Shown in pieces: positions 27,876-36,804 of a stretch of 64,000 nt of DNA. This DNA comes from Thalassobacillus devorans (lineage in GTDB: Bacteria > Bacillota > Bacilli > Bacillales > Halobacillaceae), in assembly GCF_900176565.1 (NCBI RefSeq), contig NZ_FXEH01000006.1, positions 1-64,000 of the forward strand, read 5' to 3'. Every line of letters starts with the position of its first letter. The stretch's first letter is position 1. Made by a program: the position numbers and the translations under genes. The notes under the pieces are model-generated. The model was not told the origin of the DNA, made no database searches, and saw nothing but the letters and a program-made list of their open reading frames with translations.

Positions 27876-29036
27876 TTGGCTGAAGAGAAGAATTTTGTGA
27901 TTGCAGAAGAAAATTGGTCCCTCCACCGAAAAGGACATGACGACCAGAAGCGACATCAGGAAAAAGTTCAGGAGGCCATGAAGAATCAACTCCCAGATTT
28001 GATCACGGAAGAAAACATCATCATGTCAAAGGGCAAACATGTTGTTAAAATACCAATTCGATCACTGGATGAATATAAAATCCGCTACAACCATGACAAA
28101 AATAAACATGTTGGTCAAGGGGATGGAGATAGCCAAGTAGGTGACGTGGTTGCAAGAGACGGATCGGGTGACAAGAAAGCAGGTAAAGGTGAAGGAGCAG
28201 GTGATCAGGCAGGCGAAGATTATTACGAGGCAGAAATTAGTCTTGCTGAACTGGAAGAGGCATTATTTAAAGAACTTGAGCTGCCGAACCTGGAGGAAAA
28301 AGAGAAAGACAATATTGTCACGACGGACATTGAATTCAGTGATGTCAGGAAAACAGGTCTGACGGGAAATATTGATAAACGTCGTACGATGCTTGAGGCT
28401 TTCAAACGAAACGCCATGAAAGGGACGTCATCGTTTGCACCGATTTATCCAGAAGATGTCCGCTATAAGACCTGGAATGACGTCGTGAAGCCTGAATCAA
28501 AAGCGGTCGTCATTGCGATGATGGATACCTCAGGTTCGATGGGATTGTGGGAAAAGTATATGGCAAGAAGCTTCTTCTTTTGGATGAATCGTTTCTTGAA
28601 ATCTAAATATGAAACTGTGGATATTGAATTCATCGCACATCATACGGAAGCAAAGGTAGTTAGTGAAGATGACTTCTTTTCCAAAGGAGAAAGCGGGGGT
28701 ACGATTTGTTCCTCAGCTTACCGTAAAGCTCTTGAGCTGATCGATCAAAAATATTCTCCAGAACGTTATAATATCTATCCTTTTCATTTTTCAGATGGAG
28801 ACAATTTAACATCCGATAACAAACGATGTCTGCAGCTTATCGATGAGCTCCTGAAGGTATCCAGTCTGTTTGGATATGGAGAAGTAAATCAATACAACCG
28901 GCACTCCAGCCTGATGCAAGTGTATAAGAAAATCGAACATCCAAAGTTCAGTTATTATGTTTTGAGAAAGAAAGCAGATGTTCTTTACGCCATGCAGAAG
29001 TTCCTGAGCGAAAAAGAAGAAGAGATGACAGTGTAA
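27876..29036 (+). CDS. yhbH: YhbH, DUF444 sporulation-associated protein
   Basis: 386 aa. DUF444 protein with a von Willebrand A-like fold; in Bacillus it is expressed in the mother cell and pairs functionally with PrkA. Recognised from [20 protein letters not shown] at the N-terminus, the [19 protein letters not shown] block, the Gly-rich [20 protein letters not shown], and the MIDAS-like MMDTSGSMG (about 217-225). TTG 27876 lies seven bases after GGAGGGG and is preferred to ATG 27870, which is too close. A CATAGTATA at 27838-27846 resembles sporulation -10 elements, but no good -35 was found. Confidence 0.92.
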   Translation: MAEEKNFVIAEENWSLHRKGHDDQKRHQEKVQEAMKNQLPDLITEENIIMSKGKHVVKIPIRSLDEYKIRYNHDKNKHVGQGDGDSQVGDVVARDGSGDKKAGKGEGAGDQAGEDYYEAEISLAELEEALFKELELPNLEEKEKDNIVTTDIEFSDVRKTGLTGNIDKRRTMLEAFKRNAMKGTSSFAPIYPEDVRYKTWNDVVKPESKAVVIAMMDTSGSMGLWEKYMARSFFFWMNRFLKSKYETVDIEFIAHHTEAKVVSEDDFFSKGESGGTICSSAYRKALELIDQKYSPERYNIYPFHFSDGDNLTSDNKRCLQLIDELLKVSSLFGYGEVNQYNRHSSLMQVYKKIEHPKFSYYVLRKKADVLYAMQKFLSEKEEEMTV

Positions 29037-29066
29037 CCAGCTCTATCAAAGAGCTGGTTCTTTTTT
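29036..29066 (+). terminator. terminator of yhbH
   Basis: ACCAGCTCT, loop, AGAGCTGGT and T-run. Confidence 0.9.
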
Positions 29067-29092
29067 GTATGTCTCTTTTAAAATTCACTATA

Positions 29093-29310
29093 AGCTCCCA
29101 ATTGCTGAAGACTCAGTTTCAAGATAGTTGGGTCCGTTACCGAAAGGTAAGGGATGGGCTGGGAAACGACTCGCTTTCCTGCGGGGGACCTGGCAAGCTT
29201 CCTCGGGCTAAAGCCCTGCGGGATCTCGCCTAGCCCCTTCTCCCGCGGGAGTCTCCCCGTTTCCCTGCCCATCCAGCTATTTTTGTAATAAACGGACCCT
29301 TCAAAAGGGG
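29093..29310 (+). repeat. dispersed repeat R2
   Basis: Same family as R1: GGGAAACGACTCGCTTTCCT, GCGGGGGACC, GGATCTCGCCTAGCCCCTTC and CTCCCGCGGGAG occur in the same order. The left end (AGCTCCCAATTGCTGAAGAC) matches R4 rather than R1. The open frame read across it is not a gene. Confidence 0.75.
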
Positions 29311-29399
29311 AAAGGGCGTACAATAAAACCTTTATTCTCAGGCTATTATAAAGGATGTAAGGGGACCAAAATCTTCTTTCTATTATCATAGGGCACTTT

Positions 29400-29617
29400 T
29401 GTACAAGTGTGATTTCGAGAACTCCCTATGGCAAAGGGGCGTAGGGAAACGGTGAGACTCCTGTGGGATATGCGGGATCGCTGAGGCCCCGCAAGGCGAA
29501 GCCTGAGGAGACTCAGCACACGCCCACGGAAAGCGAAGCGTTTCCCGTAGCCCCTAATCCCCAATAAATATCTCGAAATCAAGTCTTCGACTTTTCGGTC
29601 CTTTAATTGAATAAGCC
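29400..29617 (-). repeat. dispersed repeat R3 (opposite orientation to R1 and R2)
   Basis: Reads on the minus strand as TTATTCAATTAAAGGACCG, then AAAAGTCGAAGACTTGATTT as in R1, followed by the GC-rich palindromic core. With R2 it fills most of the 690-bp gap between yhbH and the antiporter gene; the remainder of that gap shows nothing else. Confidence 0.75.
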
Positions 29618-29723
29618 TATAATGTAAATGTTTTAAGTGGTATAGCGAGTGGAATAATTTTGCTTACTAGGAAAAAAGTTTATAATCATAGTAGACAAGC
29701 AATCAGTTAGGGTGTTCATAGCA

Positions 29724-31220
29724 ATGATTCAAGAAGTACTGCAATCTAATCAAAATATATTCCTTATCGCATTATTGCTCGTAAGCAGTGTTCTGGTAAC
29801 GAAGTTCTCCTCAAGGTTAGGTGTTCCTTCTCTTGTTTTATTCATCATGGTCGGAATGGTTGTAGGGTCGGATGGATTAAATATCATTTATTTCAATAAT
29901 GCTGAACTGGCACAGCTCATCGGTGTTATGTCTTTAGTGATCATTTTGTTTGAGGGTGGGATGCAGACGAAGTGGGGCGCTATGAGAAAGGTTCTTGCTC
30001 CCTCAATTACATTAGCTACCCTTGGTGTTTTATTAACATCAAGCATGGTTGCATTGCTTGCAAAATTCATTCTTGACGTATCATGGCTGGAAGCGTTTCT
30101 TGTAGGTTCTATTGTTGGTTCTACGGACGCAGCTGCCGTCTTTGCTGTATTGAAAGGGAAAAATATCCGTAATAAACTCGGAGCAACACTGGAAGCGGAA
30201 TCCGGTACAAATGATCCGATGGCCGTATTCCTGACGATCACGTTTATTCAGTTATTAACCGAGGACTCATCAAGTATCTTAGGTACAATTATGTTGTTCT
30301 TCTGGCAAATGGGGGCAGGAGCGGTCGTTGGCCTTCTACTTGGCTATATTTCGAGTTTTTCCTTAAATCGAATCAACTTGGATTCAAGTGGTCTTTATCC
30401 GCTCTTTGCTATTGCATTCGCACTATTATCCTATAGCATCAGTTCCCTCGTGCAGGCCAGTGGTCTGTTGGCTGTCTATATAACAGCAGTAGTAATCGGA
30501 AATTCTGAGCTTGCCTACCGATATTCTATTTTAAGATTTAACGAAGGGTTCGGTTGGATGGCCCAGATTTTGATGTTCGTCATTTTGGGTTTGTTTGTAT
30601 TTCCATCTGAGGTGTTTACGGCAGATATTATGTGGAAAGGAATATTGATTTCTTTAATTCTCATGTTTCTTGCCAGACCCATTGCTGTTTATATTAGCCT
30701 GGTATTTTTCCGTTACACCAATAAGGAAAAAGTATTGTTATCATGGTCCGGTCTTCGTGGTGCTGTTCCAATTGTGCTTTCCATCTTTCCGATGCTCGCT
30801 GGTGTGGAAAACAGCCAGTTGATCTTCAACATCGTTTTCTTTATCGTACTTACTTCGGCGCTCATTCAAGGGTCGACAATTACTTGGCTGGCGGAAAAGC
30901 TTTCCCTTGTTTCTGATAAACTCAGCAATCCGATTCATTCTTTGGAACTGATTTCGATAGGAAAAGCGAATGTGGAGATCATCGAGTTTGATGTTTCTGA
31001 AAATAATAAGATTGTGGGAGAAAAACTGGAAGATATGGACCTTCCGGATAAAGCCTTGATTAATGCTATTATCAGAGACGGTGATATCATCACCCCCTAT
31101 GGACAAACAGCGATACAGGCTGGTGATACTTTATATGTCACGGTATCCAGACGTGTGAAAAAGCAGGTGCAGGAGTTGCTGAAAGAAGTCAAGGGAGGTG
31201 CCGAAGAGGTAATAGAATAA
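29724..31220 (+). CDS. potassium/proton antiporter (CPA1, NhaP2-like) with TrkA-C domain
   Basis: 498 aa. About 12-13 helices of the monovalent cation:proton antiporter fold, with the ion-site motif GSTDAAAVFAVL (about 134-145) and AESGTNDPMAVFL. The last 80 residues form a soluble TrkA-C-like domain (VGEKLEDMDLPDKALINAI ... GDTLYVTVSRR), as in K+/H+ antiporters of the CvrA/NhaP2 group. Probably expels K+ or Na+ for pH and salt balance. The ATG at 29724 is preferred (AGGGTG upstream) over an in-frame GTG 12 nt before. Ends at a perfect terminator. Confidence 0.87.
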   Translation: MIQEVLQSNQNIFLIALLLVSSVLVTKFSSRLGVPSLVLFIMVGMVVGSDGLNIIYFNNAELAQLIGVMSLVIILFEGGMQTKWGAMRKVLAPSITLATLGVLLTSSMVALLAKFILDVSWLEAFLVGSIVGSTDAAAVFAVLKGKNIRNKLGATLEAESGTNDPMAVFLTITFIQLLTEDSSSILGTIMLFFWQMGAGAVVGLLLGYISSFSLNRINLDSSGLYPLFAIAFALLSYSISSLVQASGLLAVYITAVVIGNSELAYRYSILRFNEGFGWMAQILMFVILGLFVFPSEVFTADIMWKGILISLILMFLARPIAVYISLVFFRYTNKEKVLLSWSGLRGAVPIVLSIFPMLAGVENSQLIFNIVFFIVLTSALIQGSTITWLAEKLSLVSDKLSNPIHSLELISIGKANVEIIEFDVSENNKIVGEKLEDMDLPDKALINAIIRDGDIITPYGQTAIQAGDTLYVTVSRRVKKQVQELLKEVKGGAEEVIE

Positions 31221-31235
31221 GCACGGAATGAACAC

Positions 31236-31272
31236 GAGAAAAGCCGAGCTGGTATCAGCTCGGCTTTTCTCG
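31236..31272 (+). terminator. terminator of the antiporter gene
   Basis: CGAGAAAAGCCGAGCTG with its exact complement, TTTTCTCG on the 3' side. Confidence 0.9.
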
Positions 31273-31356
31273 TAGCAGCTATGATATTTTTGGTGAATCG
31301 TTATGATATGAATATTACATGGTTAATTATAAGAAACTGGCCTTCATTTGTAAACC

Positions 31357-31400
31357 CTTTCGCAGAAATTTATGCCATTTTTCATATTTCCTGCGAAAGA
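31357..31400. promoter_or_regulatory. 9-bp inverted repeat far upstream of proC
   Basis: CTTTCGCAG ... CTGCGAAAG separated by about 25 nt, in an otherwise empty 350-nt gap. It lacks a T-run so is not a normal terminator. It could be an operator pair or an RNA hairpin. Confidence 0.4.
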
Positions 31401-31492
31401 ATAAAGGAATAGGGAGGGATTTGAGGAATATTTGGGGAATATAAAAGAAAACCTCACAAAGACGAAAAATGTCGAAGGCCAGGGAGAGCGAA

Positions 31493-31521
31493 TTGTATTT
31501 TCACAATAATTATTCTACAAT
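31493..31521 (+). promoter_or_regulatory. sigma-A promoter of proC
   Basis: TTGTAT (31493-31498), 17-nt spacer, TACAAT (31516-31521). About 118 nt precede the start codon, leaving a sizeable leader. Confidence 0.6.
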
Positions 31522-31639
31522 GGTAACTGTTTTTCGCTACAACTATATATGTTCATGGCATACGAAGAAACATTGAAAAAAAGTACATCAGCTGTAAAGG
31601 TGTTTGTGCGTTAGATTTTAAAGGAGAGTGGGTAAGCAG

Positions 31640-32455
31640 ATGGATAAGCAAATCGGTTTTGTCGGCTGCGGAAATATGGCGCAGGCGATGATCCAGGGCA
31701 TGTTGAGAGCTGGCATTGTAACTAAAGACCAGGTGTCAGCTACAGCGATTACCGATGAAACGATCGAAGGAGCGGCCTGCAGGTTCAATATTGATACATC
31801 TAATAACAATAAACGATTGGCAAGTGAAAGCGATATTTTATTCCTTGCTGTCAAACCGTATATTTATAAAGAGGTAATTGAAGAAATCAAGGATTATGTG
31901 CGTGCTGATGCCATTATCATCACTATAGCAGCAGGGATCACCATTGGCGACATTGAAAATTCTTTCGACCATCAGGTCAAAGTAATTAGAACCATGCCTA
32001 ATACGCCTTCCCTCGTAGGGGAAGGGATGAGTGTGCTTTGCCCGAATGAATTTGTAAGCGAAGAGGAACTTCAGGAAGTGAAAGCTATTTACGAAAGCTT
32101 CGGAAAAGCAGAAGTAATGGCTGAGAAGCTGATGGACGCTATCCCAGCTGTCAGCGGTTCTGCACCGGCCTATGTCTACATGTTCATTGAATCGATGGCC
32201 GATGGAGCGGTTCAGCAGGGAATCCCAAGAGGGCAAGCCTATAAGCTGGCGTCTCAAGCCGTCTTAGGAGCGGCTAAAATGGTATTAGAAACGGGCGAAC
32301 ATCCTGGGAAGCTGAAAGATGACGTCTGTACGCCAGGTGGATCCACGATTGAAGCTGTAACAGCTCTTGAGGAAGCAGGTTTCAGGAGTGCGGTACAGTC
32401 CGCAATGGATGCATGCACAAAAAGAGCTAAATTCCTTTCCGAGAGTAAAAAATAA
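31640..32455 (+). CDS. proC: pyrroline-5-carboxylate reductase
   Basis: 271 aa. Last step of proline synthesis: NAD(P)H-dependent reduction of pyrroline-5-carboxylate. N-terminal Rossmann GFVGCGNMAQAMIQG (about 5-19), ITIAAG and RTMPNTPSLVGEGM in the middle, and the C-terminal dimer signature CTPGGSTIEAVTALEEAGFR. Proline is a common compatible solute in salt-tolerant Bacillaceae, and the neighbour is a cation antiporter, so osmotic control of this copy is plausible. ATG 31640 follows AAGGAGAG. Confidence 0.95.
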   Translation: MDKQIGFVGCGNMAQAMIQGMLRAGIVTKDQVSATAITDETIEGAACRFNIDTSNNNKRLASESDILFLAVKPYIYKEVIEEIKDYVRADAIIITIAAGITIGDIENSFDHQVKVIRTMPNTPSLVGEGMSVLCPNEFVSEEELQEVKAIYESFGKAEVMAEKLMDAIPAVSGSAPAYVYMFIESMADGAVQQGIPRGQAYKLASQAVLGAAKMVLETGEHPGKLKDDVCTPGGSTIEAVTALEEAGFRSAVQSAMDACTKRAKFLSESKK

Positions 32456-32456
32456 A

Positions 32457-32486
32457 GGAAGCCGGACTTTCGGCTTCTTTTTTTGT
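32457..32486 (+). terminator. terminator of proC
   Basis: GAAGCCG, loop, CGGCTTC and a T-run. Confidence 0.9.
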
Positions 32487-32568
32487 GATTTCATAAAATT
32501 CCAGACTCACATCTAAACTTCCTGGATATTAGTCAGTTTTTTCTTTAAGCTAGGATATTGTAAAAAGG

Positions 32569-32626
32569 TTGCATACACCTATAAAAACGAATAATATAGT
32601 AAATGTTGTTTATATTATTCGGAAAG
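32569..32626 (+). promoter_or_regulatory. promoter and PurBox-like inverted repeat of the purine permease gene
   Basis: TTGCAT (32569-32574), 17-nt spacer, TAATAT (32592-32597) form a sigma-A-like promoter. Overlapping it is the perfect 11-bp inverted repeat CGAATAATATA (32588-32598) / TATATTATTCG (32611-32621). Each arm carries the CGAA core of the PurR box: AAAAACGAATAAT, and CTTTCCGAATAAT on the minus strand. This fits PurR control of purine uptake. The second box ends only 13 nt before the start codon, which is unusual. Confidence 0.5.
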
Positions 32627-32639
32627 ACGGGTGTTTTAT

Positions 32640-33932
32640 ATGGAGAAAGTTTTTCGTCTCAAAGAAAATAATACAAATCCACGAACAGAAGTAATGGCAG
32701 GAGTGACCACTTTTCTTACGATGGTCTATATTATTGTCGTCAACCCTGCTATCTTATCTTCAGCTGGTGTACCATTTGAACAGGTGTTTATGGCTACCGT
32801 CATTTCTGCGCTTGTCGGTACGTTAATCATGGCATTCGCAGCCAACTACCCGATTGCCATTGCTCCCGGAATGGGGCTGAATGCGTATTTTGCCAGTGTG
32901 GTTGCTTCTCAAGGGGTATCCTATCAAGTTGTATTTGGAACTGTTTTTATTGCTGGTCTATTATTTATATTATTAAGCTTGACGAAGTTACGAGAAACGT
33001 TAATTATGGCGATCCCTGACTCATTGAAATATGGGATTACTTCCGGGATTGGATTGTTCATTGCATTTCTTGGGTTGAAAATGTCAGGAATTGTCGTTCC
33101 GAGCGAAGCGACAATGGTCACCTTTGGAGATTTGCACCAGCCTGTCACTTTGCTGACCCTGGCTGGTTTATTCATTACGCTCGGACTGATGGCCCGGAAA
33201 GTAAAAGGTGCGCTGTTTCTAGGAATGGTAATTACGGGGATTCTTGGTTATATTACTGGGCAACTGCAGTTTGAAGGTTTTGTATCGGCTCCTCCGGCTC
33301 CGGTATTTTTTGATATCGATGTTGCTGGTGTGTTTTCCCAAGGATTATATACGGTTGTGTTCGCATTCTTATTAGTGACAATTTTTGATACAACTGGCAC
33401 GATGATCGGAGTCGCTGAGCAGGCTGGTTTCATAAAAGCAGATGGGAGCCTGCCCAGGGCGAAGTCAGCTTTGATGGCTGATGCAATTGCCACAACAACC
33501 GGGTCTATGTTCGGCACAAGTCCTTCTACGGCATATATCGAATCTACTTCAGGGGTAGCTGCCGGAGGACGGACTGGACTTACGTCTATTGTTGTTGCCT
33601 CGTTGTTTTTCTTGTCGATATTTATATCCCCCATCGTAGCGGCCATTTCTGATTTGCCTGCCATTACCGCACCGGTATTAATTATTGTTGGCTGTTTTAT
33701 GATGGAAGGTCTTGCACGGGTTGATTGGAAGACCTTTGACGAAGCTTTTCCTGCTTTTGCGATTCTTTTGACGATGCCGCTTACCTCAAGTATTGCAACT
33801 GGGATTTCTATCGGTTTCATCACTTATCCTTTATTGAAGCTTGTTAGTGGAAAAGGGAAAGAGGTACACTGGATATTATATTTTTTCGGTATCATTTTTG
33901 TTTTACAGATGATCTTCTTTCCAGCCCATTAA
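32640..33932 (+). CDS. NCS2/AzgA-type purine permease (PbuG/PbuO-like)
   Basis: 430 aa, 12-13 helices. Recognised by TEVMAGVTTFLTMVYIIVVNP and APGMGLNAYFA near the N-terminus and FDTTGTMIGVAEQAG in the middle, all typical of the AzgA/PbuG hypoxanthine-guanine permease branch. Imports purine bases with protons. The B. subtilis genes pbuG and pbuO are PurR targets, and a PurBox-like inverted repeat covers the promoter here. ATG 32640 is preferred over an in-frame GTG nine bases upstream. Confidence 0.88.
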   Translation: MEKVFRLKENNTNPRTEVMAGVTTFLTMVYIIVVNPAILSSAGVPFEQVFMATVISALVGTLIMAFAANYPIAIAPGMGLNAYFASVVASQGVSYQVVFGTVFIAGLLFILLSLTKLRETLIMAIPDSLKYGITSGIGLFIAFLGLKMSGIVVPSEATMVTFGDLHQPVTLLTLAGLFITLGLMARKVKGALFLGMVITGILGYITGQLQFEGFVSAPPAPVFFDIDVAGVFSQGLYTVVFAFLLVTIFDTTGTMIGVAEQAGFIKADGSLPRAKSALMADAIATTTGSMFGTSPSTAYIESTSGVAAGGRTGLTSIVVASLFFLSIFISPIVAAISDLPAITAPVLIIVGCFMMEGLARVDWKTFDEAFPAFAILLTMPLTSSIATGISIGFITYPLLKLVSGKGKEVHWILYFFGIIFVLQMIFFPAH

Positions 33933-33940
33933 TAAAGTAA

Positions 33941-33971
33941 TGCCACTCGCCTAAGCGGGTGGCATTTTTTT
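33941..33971 (+). terminator. terminator of the purine permease gene
   Basis: TGCCACTCGC, CTAA, GCGGGTGGCA and a T-run. Confidence 0.9.
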
Positions 33972-34077
33972 ATACTTTAAGAATGTTTAACTTTGTTAAA
34001 GGATTAAAGTAAGAAAATCTAAGGCTTTCAATACTTGGGGATAAGTCAAGTTTTTCTAATGGTCTTTCTTCCAGAAA

Positions 34078-34107
34078 TGACTAAATAGCGGCGGAACGTC
34101 CATACTA
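34078..34107 (+). promoter_or_regulatory. sigma-G promoter of the gerA-type operon
   Basis: TGACTA (34078-34083), 17-nt spacer, CATACTA (34101-34107). The -10 is the exact sigma-G consensus and the -35 matches TGMATR at five of six positions. Forespore expression is what a germinant receptor needs. Confidence 0.75.
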
Positions 34108-34142
34108 AGAATTACTATGTATAGATGAAGGTGGTGAGTGGG

Positions 34143-35699
34143 ATGGGTTATCGGAGACGTAAGTCGAAACAGGATAAATTAATTGAAGAGCAGCCTGGTA
34201 ATGAAGCGGACGTTAAGGAGCCAGAGCAGCCTAGCTATTCCCAGCTATCTAGAAATATCGAATATCTCACTAAAGCCTTAAAACATTCCAATGATTTGAA
34301 GATTCGTATATTAAATGAAGGCCAGGCAGCACTTCTTTTCTTTGAGACACTATCGGATCAGGAAAAGTTACAAGAAAATATATTTACGCCAATAGAAAAC
34401 GGAAAGTTTGATTCTATATCTAAACTCCCAAATGGGAAACAGACAGACGATTTAGAAGAAGCACTCAAAGTGCTTTTGCGGGGGCATGCGCTTTATATAG
34501 AAGAGGGAAGTAAATCACTGGCATACTTTTCAGTCACCACGACCTACAATCGGAGCGTAGAGGAACCGGAGAACGAAAAAGTGGTTAGAGGCTCCCATGA
34601 AGGTTTTGTAGAAAATATCATGATCAACATTAATCTGGTTCGGAAACGATTGGAACATCGGGATTTAACAATCAAATACTTCCGAGTTGGTAAAAAAACA
34701 AATACAAATATAGCCATTGCTTATATGGATGGAATTACAAACCCTGAGTTAGTTAAGGAAGTTGAGAAAAGGATTAAAAGTGTCACTGCGGATACTATTC
34801 TCAGTCCTGGTTTTATGGAAGAGTTCATCGAAGACAATCCGATGTCGCCGTTTCCTCAAACATTAAGTACGGAGCGGCCGGACCGGGTAATTGCGAATAT
34901 CATGTCTGGAAAAGTAGCTTTAATGGCAGAAGGCAGTCCCACTGTGCTCATTCTCCCATCCACCTTTTTTATGTTTTACCAGTCACCGGATGACTATAAT
35001 GCCCGGTGGGTTTCTGGTACTTTCATCCGTCTTATCCGCTTAATGAGTTTCCTAATTGCTATTGGTCTTCCGGCTATGTATATCGCTATTATCGGTTTTC
35101 ATTTTGAAGTGATACCGGATGATCTGGTGCCGCCTGTCAAGAGTGCGATTGATCAGATTGCTTATCCACCATTTGTGGAAGCATTCATCATGGTCATCAT
35201 CATCGAATTGATTCGTGAAGCCGGGATCAGACTGCCACAGCCTGTAGGACAGACCATCGGTATCGTGGGAGGTTTGGTCATTGGTGATGCAGTCATAAGG
35301 GCGGGGCTTATTTCTAATTTGATGGTGATTGTCGTCGCGTTGACAGCGATCGCCTCTTTTGTCGTCCCTTCTCATGAATTAAGTACGACACTCCGGTTGT
35401 TGACATTCCCGTTGATTATTCTTGCAAGCACTCTAGGGTTTATCGGGATCGTTTTTGGCATATTGTTTATCCTCATCCATTTGGTCAAGTTAGAGTCTTT
35501 CGGCAATCCTTATTTCGCTCCTGTATCACCGTTAAGGATTCAAGATTTAAAAGATACGTTTGTCCGGATACCTTTATTTAAATTAGATACCAGACCGAAA
35601 GATGCGAATCCAATCAAAGAGCAGTCGATGGGAGAATCAAGGGAGTGGAAGAGAAATGGCAAATCAAAAAAATCAAAACAAACCAAAAAGTCAAAATGA
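34143..35699 (+). CDS. spore germination protein, GerA family A subunit
   Basis: 518 aa. Large hydrophilic N-terminal domain (about 1-290, with ILNEGQAALLFFETLSD and SVTTTYNRS), then about five membrane helices and a basic C-terminal tail (KSKKSKQTKKSK). The segment LPSTFFMFYQSPDDYNARWV before the membrane part is typical of GerA/SpoVAF-type subunits. It forms a germinant receptor in the spore inner membrane with the next two gene products. ATG 34143 follows AAGGTGGTGAG. The specific germinant is not predictable. Confidence 0.93.
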   Translation: MGYRRRKSKQDKLIEEQPGNEADVKEPEQPSYSQLSRNIEYLTKALKHSNDLKIRILNEGQAALLFFETLSDQEKLQENIFTPIENGKFDSISKLPNGKQTDDLEEALKVLLRGHALYIEEGSKSLAYFSVTTTYNRSVEEPENEKVVRGSHEGFVENIMININLVRKRLEHRDLTIKYFRVGKKTNTNIAIAYMDGITNPELVKEVEKRIKSVTADTILSPGFMEEFIEDNPMSPFPQTLSTERPDRVIANIMSGKVALMAEGSPTVLILPSTFFMFYQSPDDYNARWVSGTFIRLIRLMSFLIAIGLPAMYIAIIGFHFEVIPDDLVPPVKSAIDQIAYPPFVEAFIMVIIIELIREAGIRLPQPVGQTIGIVGGLVIGDAVIRAGLISNLMVIVVALTAIASFVVPSHELSTTLRLLTFPLIILASTLGFIGIVFGILFILIHLVKLESFGNPYFAPVSPLRIQDLKDTFVRIPLFKLDTRPKDANPIKEQSMGESREWKRNGKSKKSKQTKKSK

Positions 35700-36804
35700 T
35701 GCAGCCTTTCTTAACACGAAAATCACCCGCCTTCAATTTTTCTTTCTAATTATTCAGACTCAAATTGGCGTCGGGGTCATATCTCTCCCTTACAACCTCC
35801 AGCAAGTCGCGAAACAGGATGGTTGGATATCGCTTATCGGTGCAAGTCTGATTGTTCAGCTGATCCTGTTACTTTATTGGCTGCTTCTTAAGAATACTCC
35901 CAAACAGCATTTATTTATGAATTTAGAAAAGGTTTTTGGGAAATGGCCCGGGAAGGCTGCTACGTTGTTTTATTGCTTATATTTTATTGCAGTTGGAGCT
36001 TTAATCCTCATACTTTATACGCGGGTCATCAATTTATGGATGCTGATCAATACGCCAAAATGGATACTGATGACATTAATGGTTTCTGCCGGATTGTATT
36101 TGATTTCCGGAAAAATAAAAGTATTGGCAAGGGCCTATACACTTTTTTCCGGGCTGATGCTCATCCTGGTTGTCTCATTGATTTACGGCATCAGAGATGC
36201 CAATTTTATTTTCATCTTACCGATTGGTAAAGCAGGGATAGAGCCTATTTTAAAAGGTATTAATGAAGGGGTACTTTCCTTGTTAGGTTTTGTGTTCGTC
36301 TTAATCATCTACCCGCTTGTAGAAGGTACCGATAAAGAGAAATTAAAAACGATATTTTATACCCAGTGGTTTATTCTGGGATTTTACCTGCTAGTGGTTT
36401 TCTCAACGTTTACTTTCTTTGGAGCCAAAGAAATCTTACTCGTCCCAGAGCCGGTATTATACATGTTGAAGGCATATGAATTCAGCGTTGTTGAACGGCT
36501 GGACCTATTTTTCATCTCCGTTTGGATCGTGTCAGTAACCACATCTTTCACGACTTATCTATATATGGCCGGGAAAGGACTGAAGCACATGCTTGATAGT
36601 AACAAGGAAATGCCTTTCATGGTGATGATGGCTGGCGTTGCTTTGACTTTAGGATTGACCTTCGGGAGGGGAGAGCAGCTGATCGGCCAATATGGAGATA
36701 TCGTGATGAAGTTCGGCTATCTGTTCTCTGGCTTACTGCCTGTTCTTTTATTAGTAGTATTCTTGGCTCGTAAAAAGGAGCTTACAGGAAGGGATTCCAC
36801 ATGA
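35656..36804 (+). CDS. spore germination protein, GerB family permease subunit
   Basis: 382 aa, about ten helices, amino-acid-permease-like fold of GerB subunits, starting after a polar leader (LQFFFLIIQTQIGVGVISLPY). Overlaps the end of the A subunit by 44 nt in another frame, and its stop overlaps the start of the C subunit, so the three are translationally linked. It is thought to bind the germinant. The start at 35656 was chosen because it follows GGGAGTGGAAGAGAA. Confidence 0.93.
   Translation: MANQKNQNKPKSQNDAAFLNTKITRLQFFFLIIQTQIGVGVISLPYNLQQVAKQDGWISLIGASLIVQLILLLYWLLLKNTPKQHLFMNLEKVFGKWPGKAATLFYCLYFIAVGALILILYTRVINLWMLINTPKWILMTLMVSAGLYLISGKIKVLARAYTLFSGLMLILVVSLIYGIRDANFIFILPIGKAGIEPILKGINEGVLSLLGFVFVLIIYPLVEGTDKEKLKTIFYTQWFILGFYLLVVFSTFTFFGAKEILLVPEPVLYMLKAYEFSVVERLDLFFISVWIVSVTTSFTTYLYMAGKGLKHMLDSNKEMPFMVMMAGVALTLGLTFGRGEQLIGQYGDIVMKFGYLFSGLLPVLLLVVFLARKKELTGRDST

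Noticed and set aside
29078-29582. ORFs of 78-103 codons on the minus strand
   Set aside because: They cross the dispersed repeats R2 and R3; frames are not shared between copies.
32569-32640. Purine riboswitch upstream of the permease
   Set aside because: The conserved aptamer core is absent and the leader is too short; the CGAA inverted repeat fits an operator better.
33248-33823. 191-codon minus-strand ORF
   Set aside because: Mirror of the purine permease membrane helices; no ribosome-binding site.
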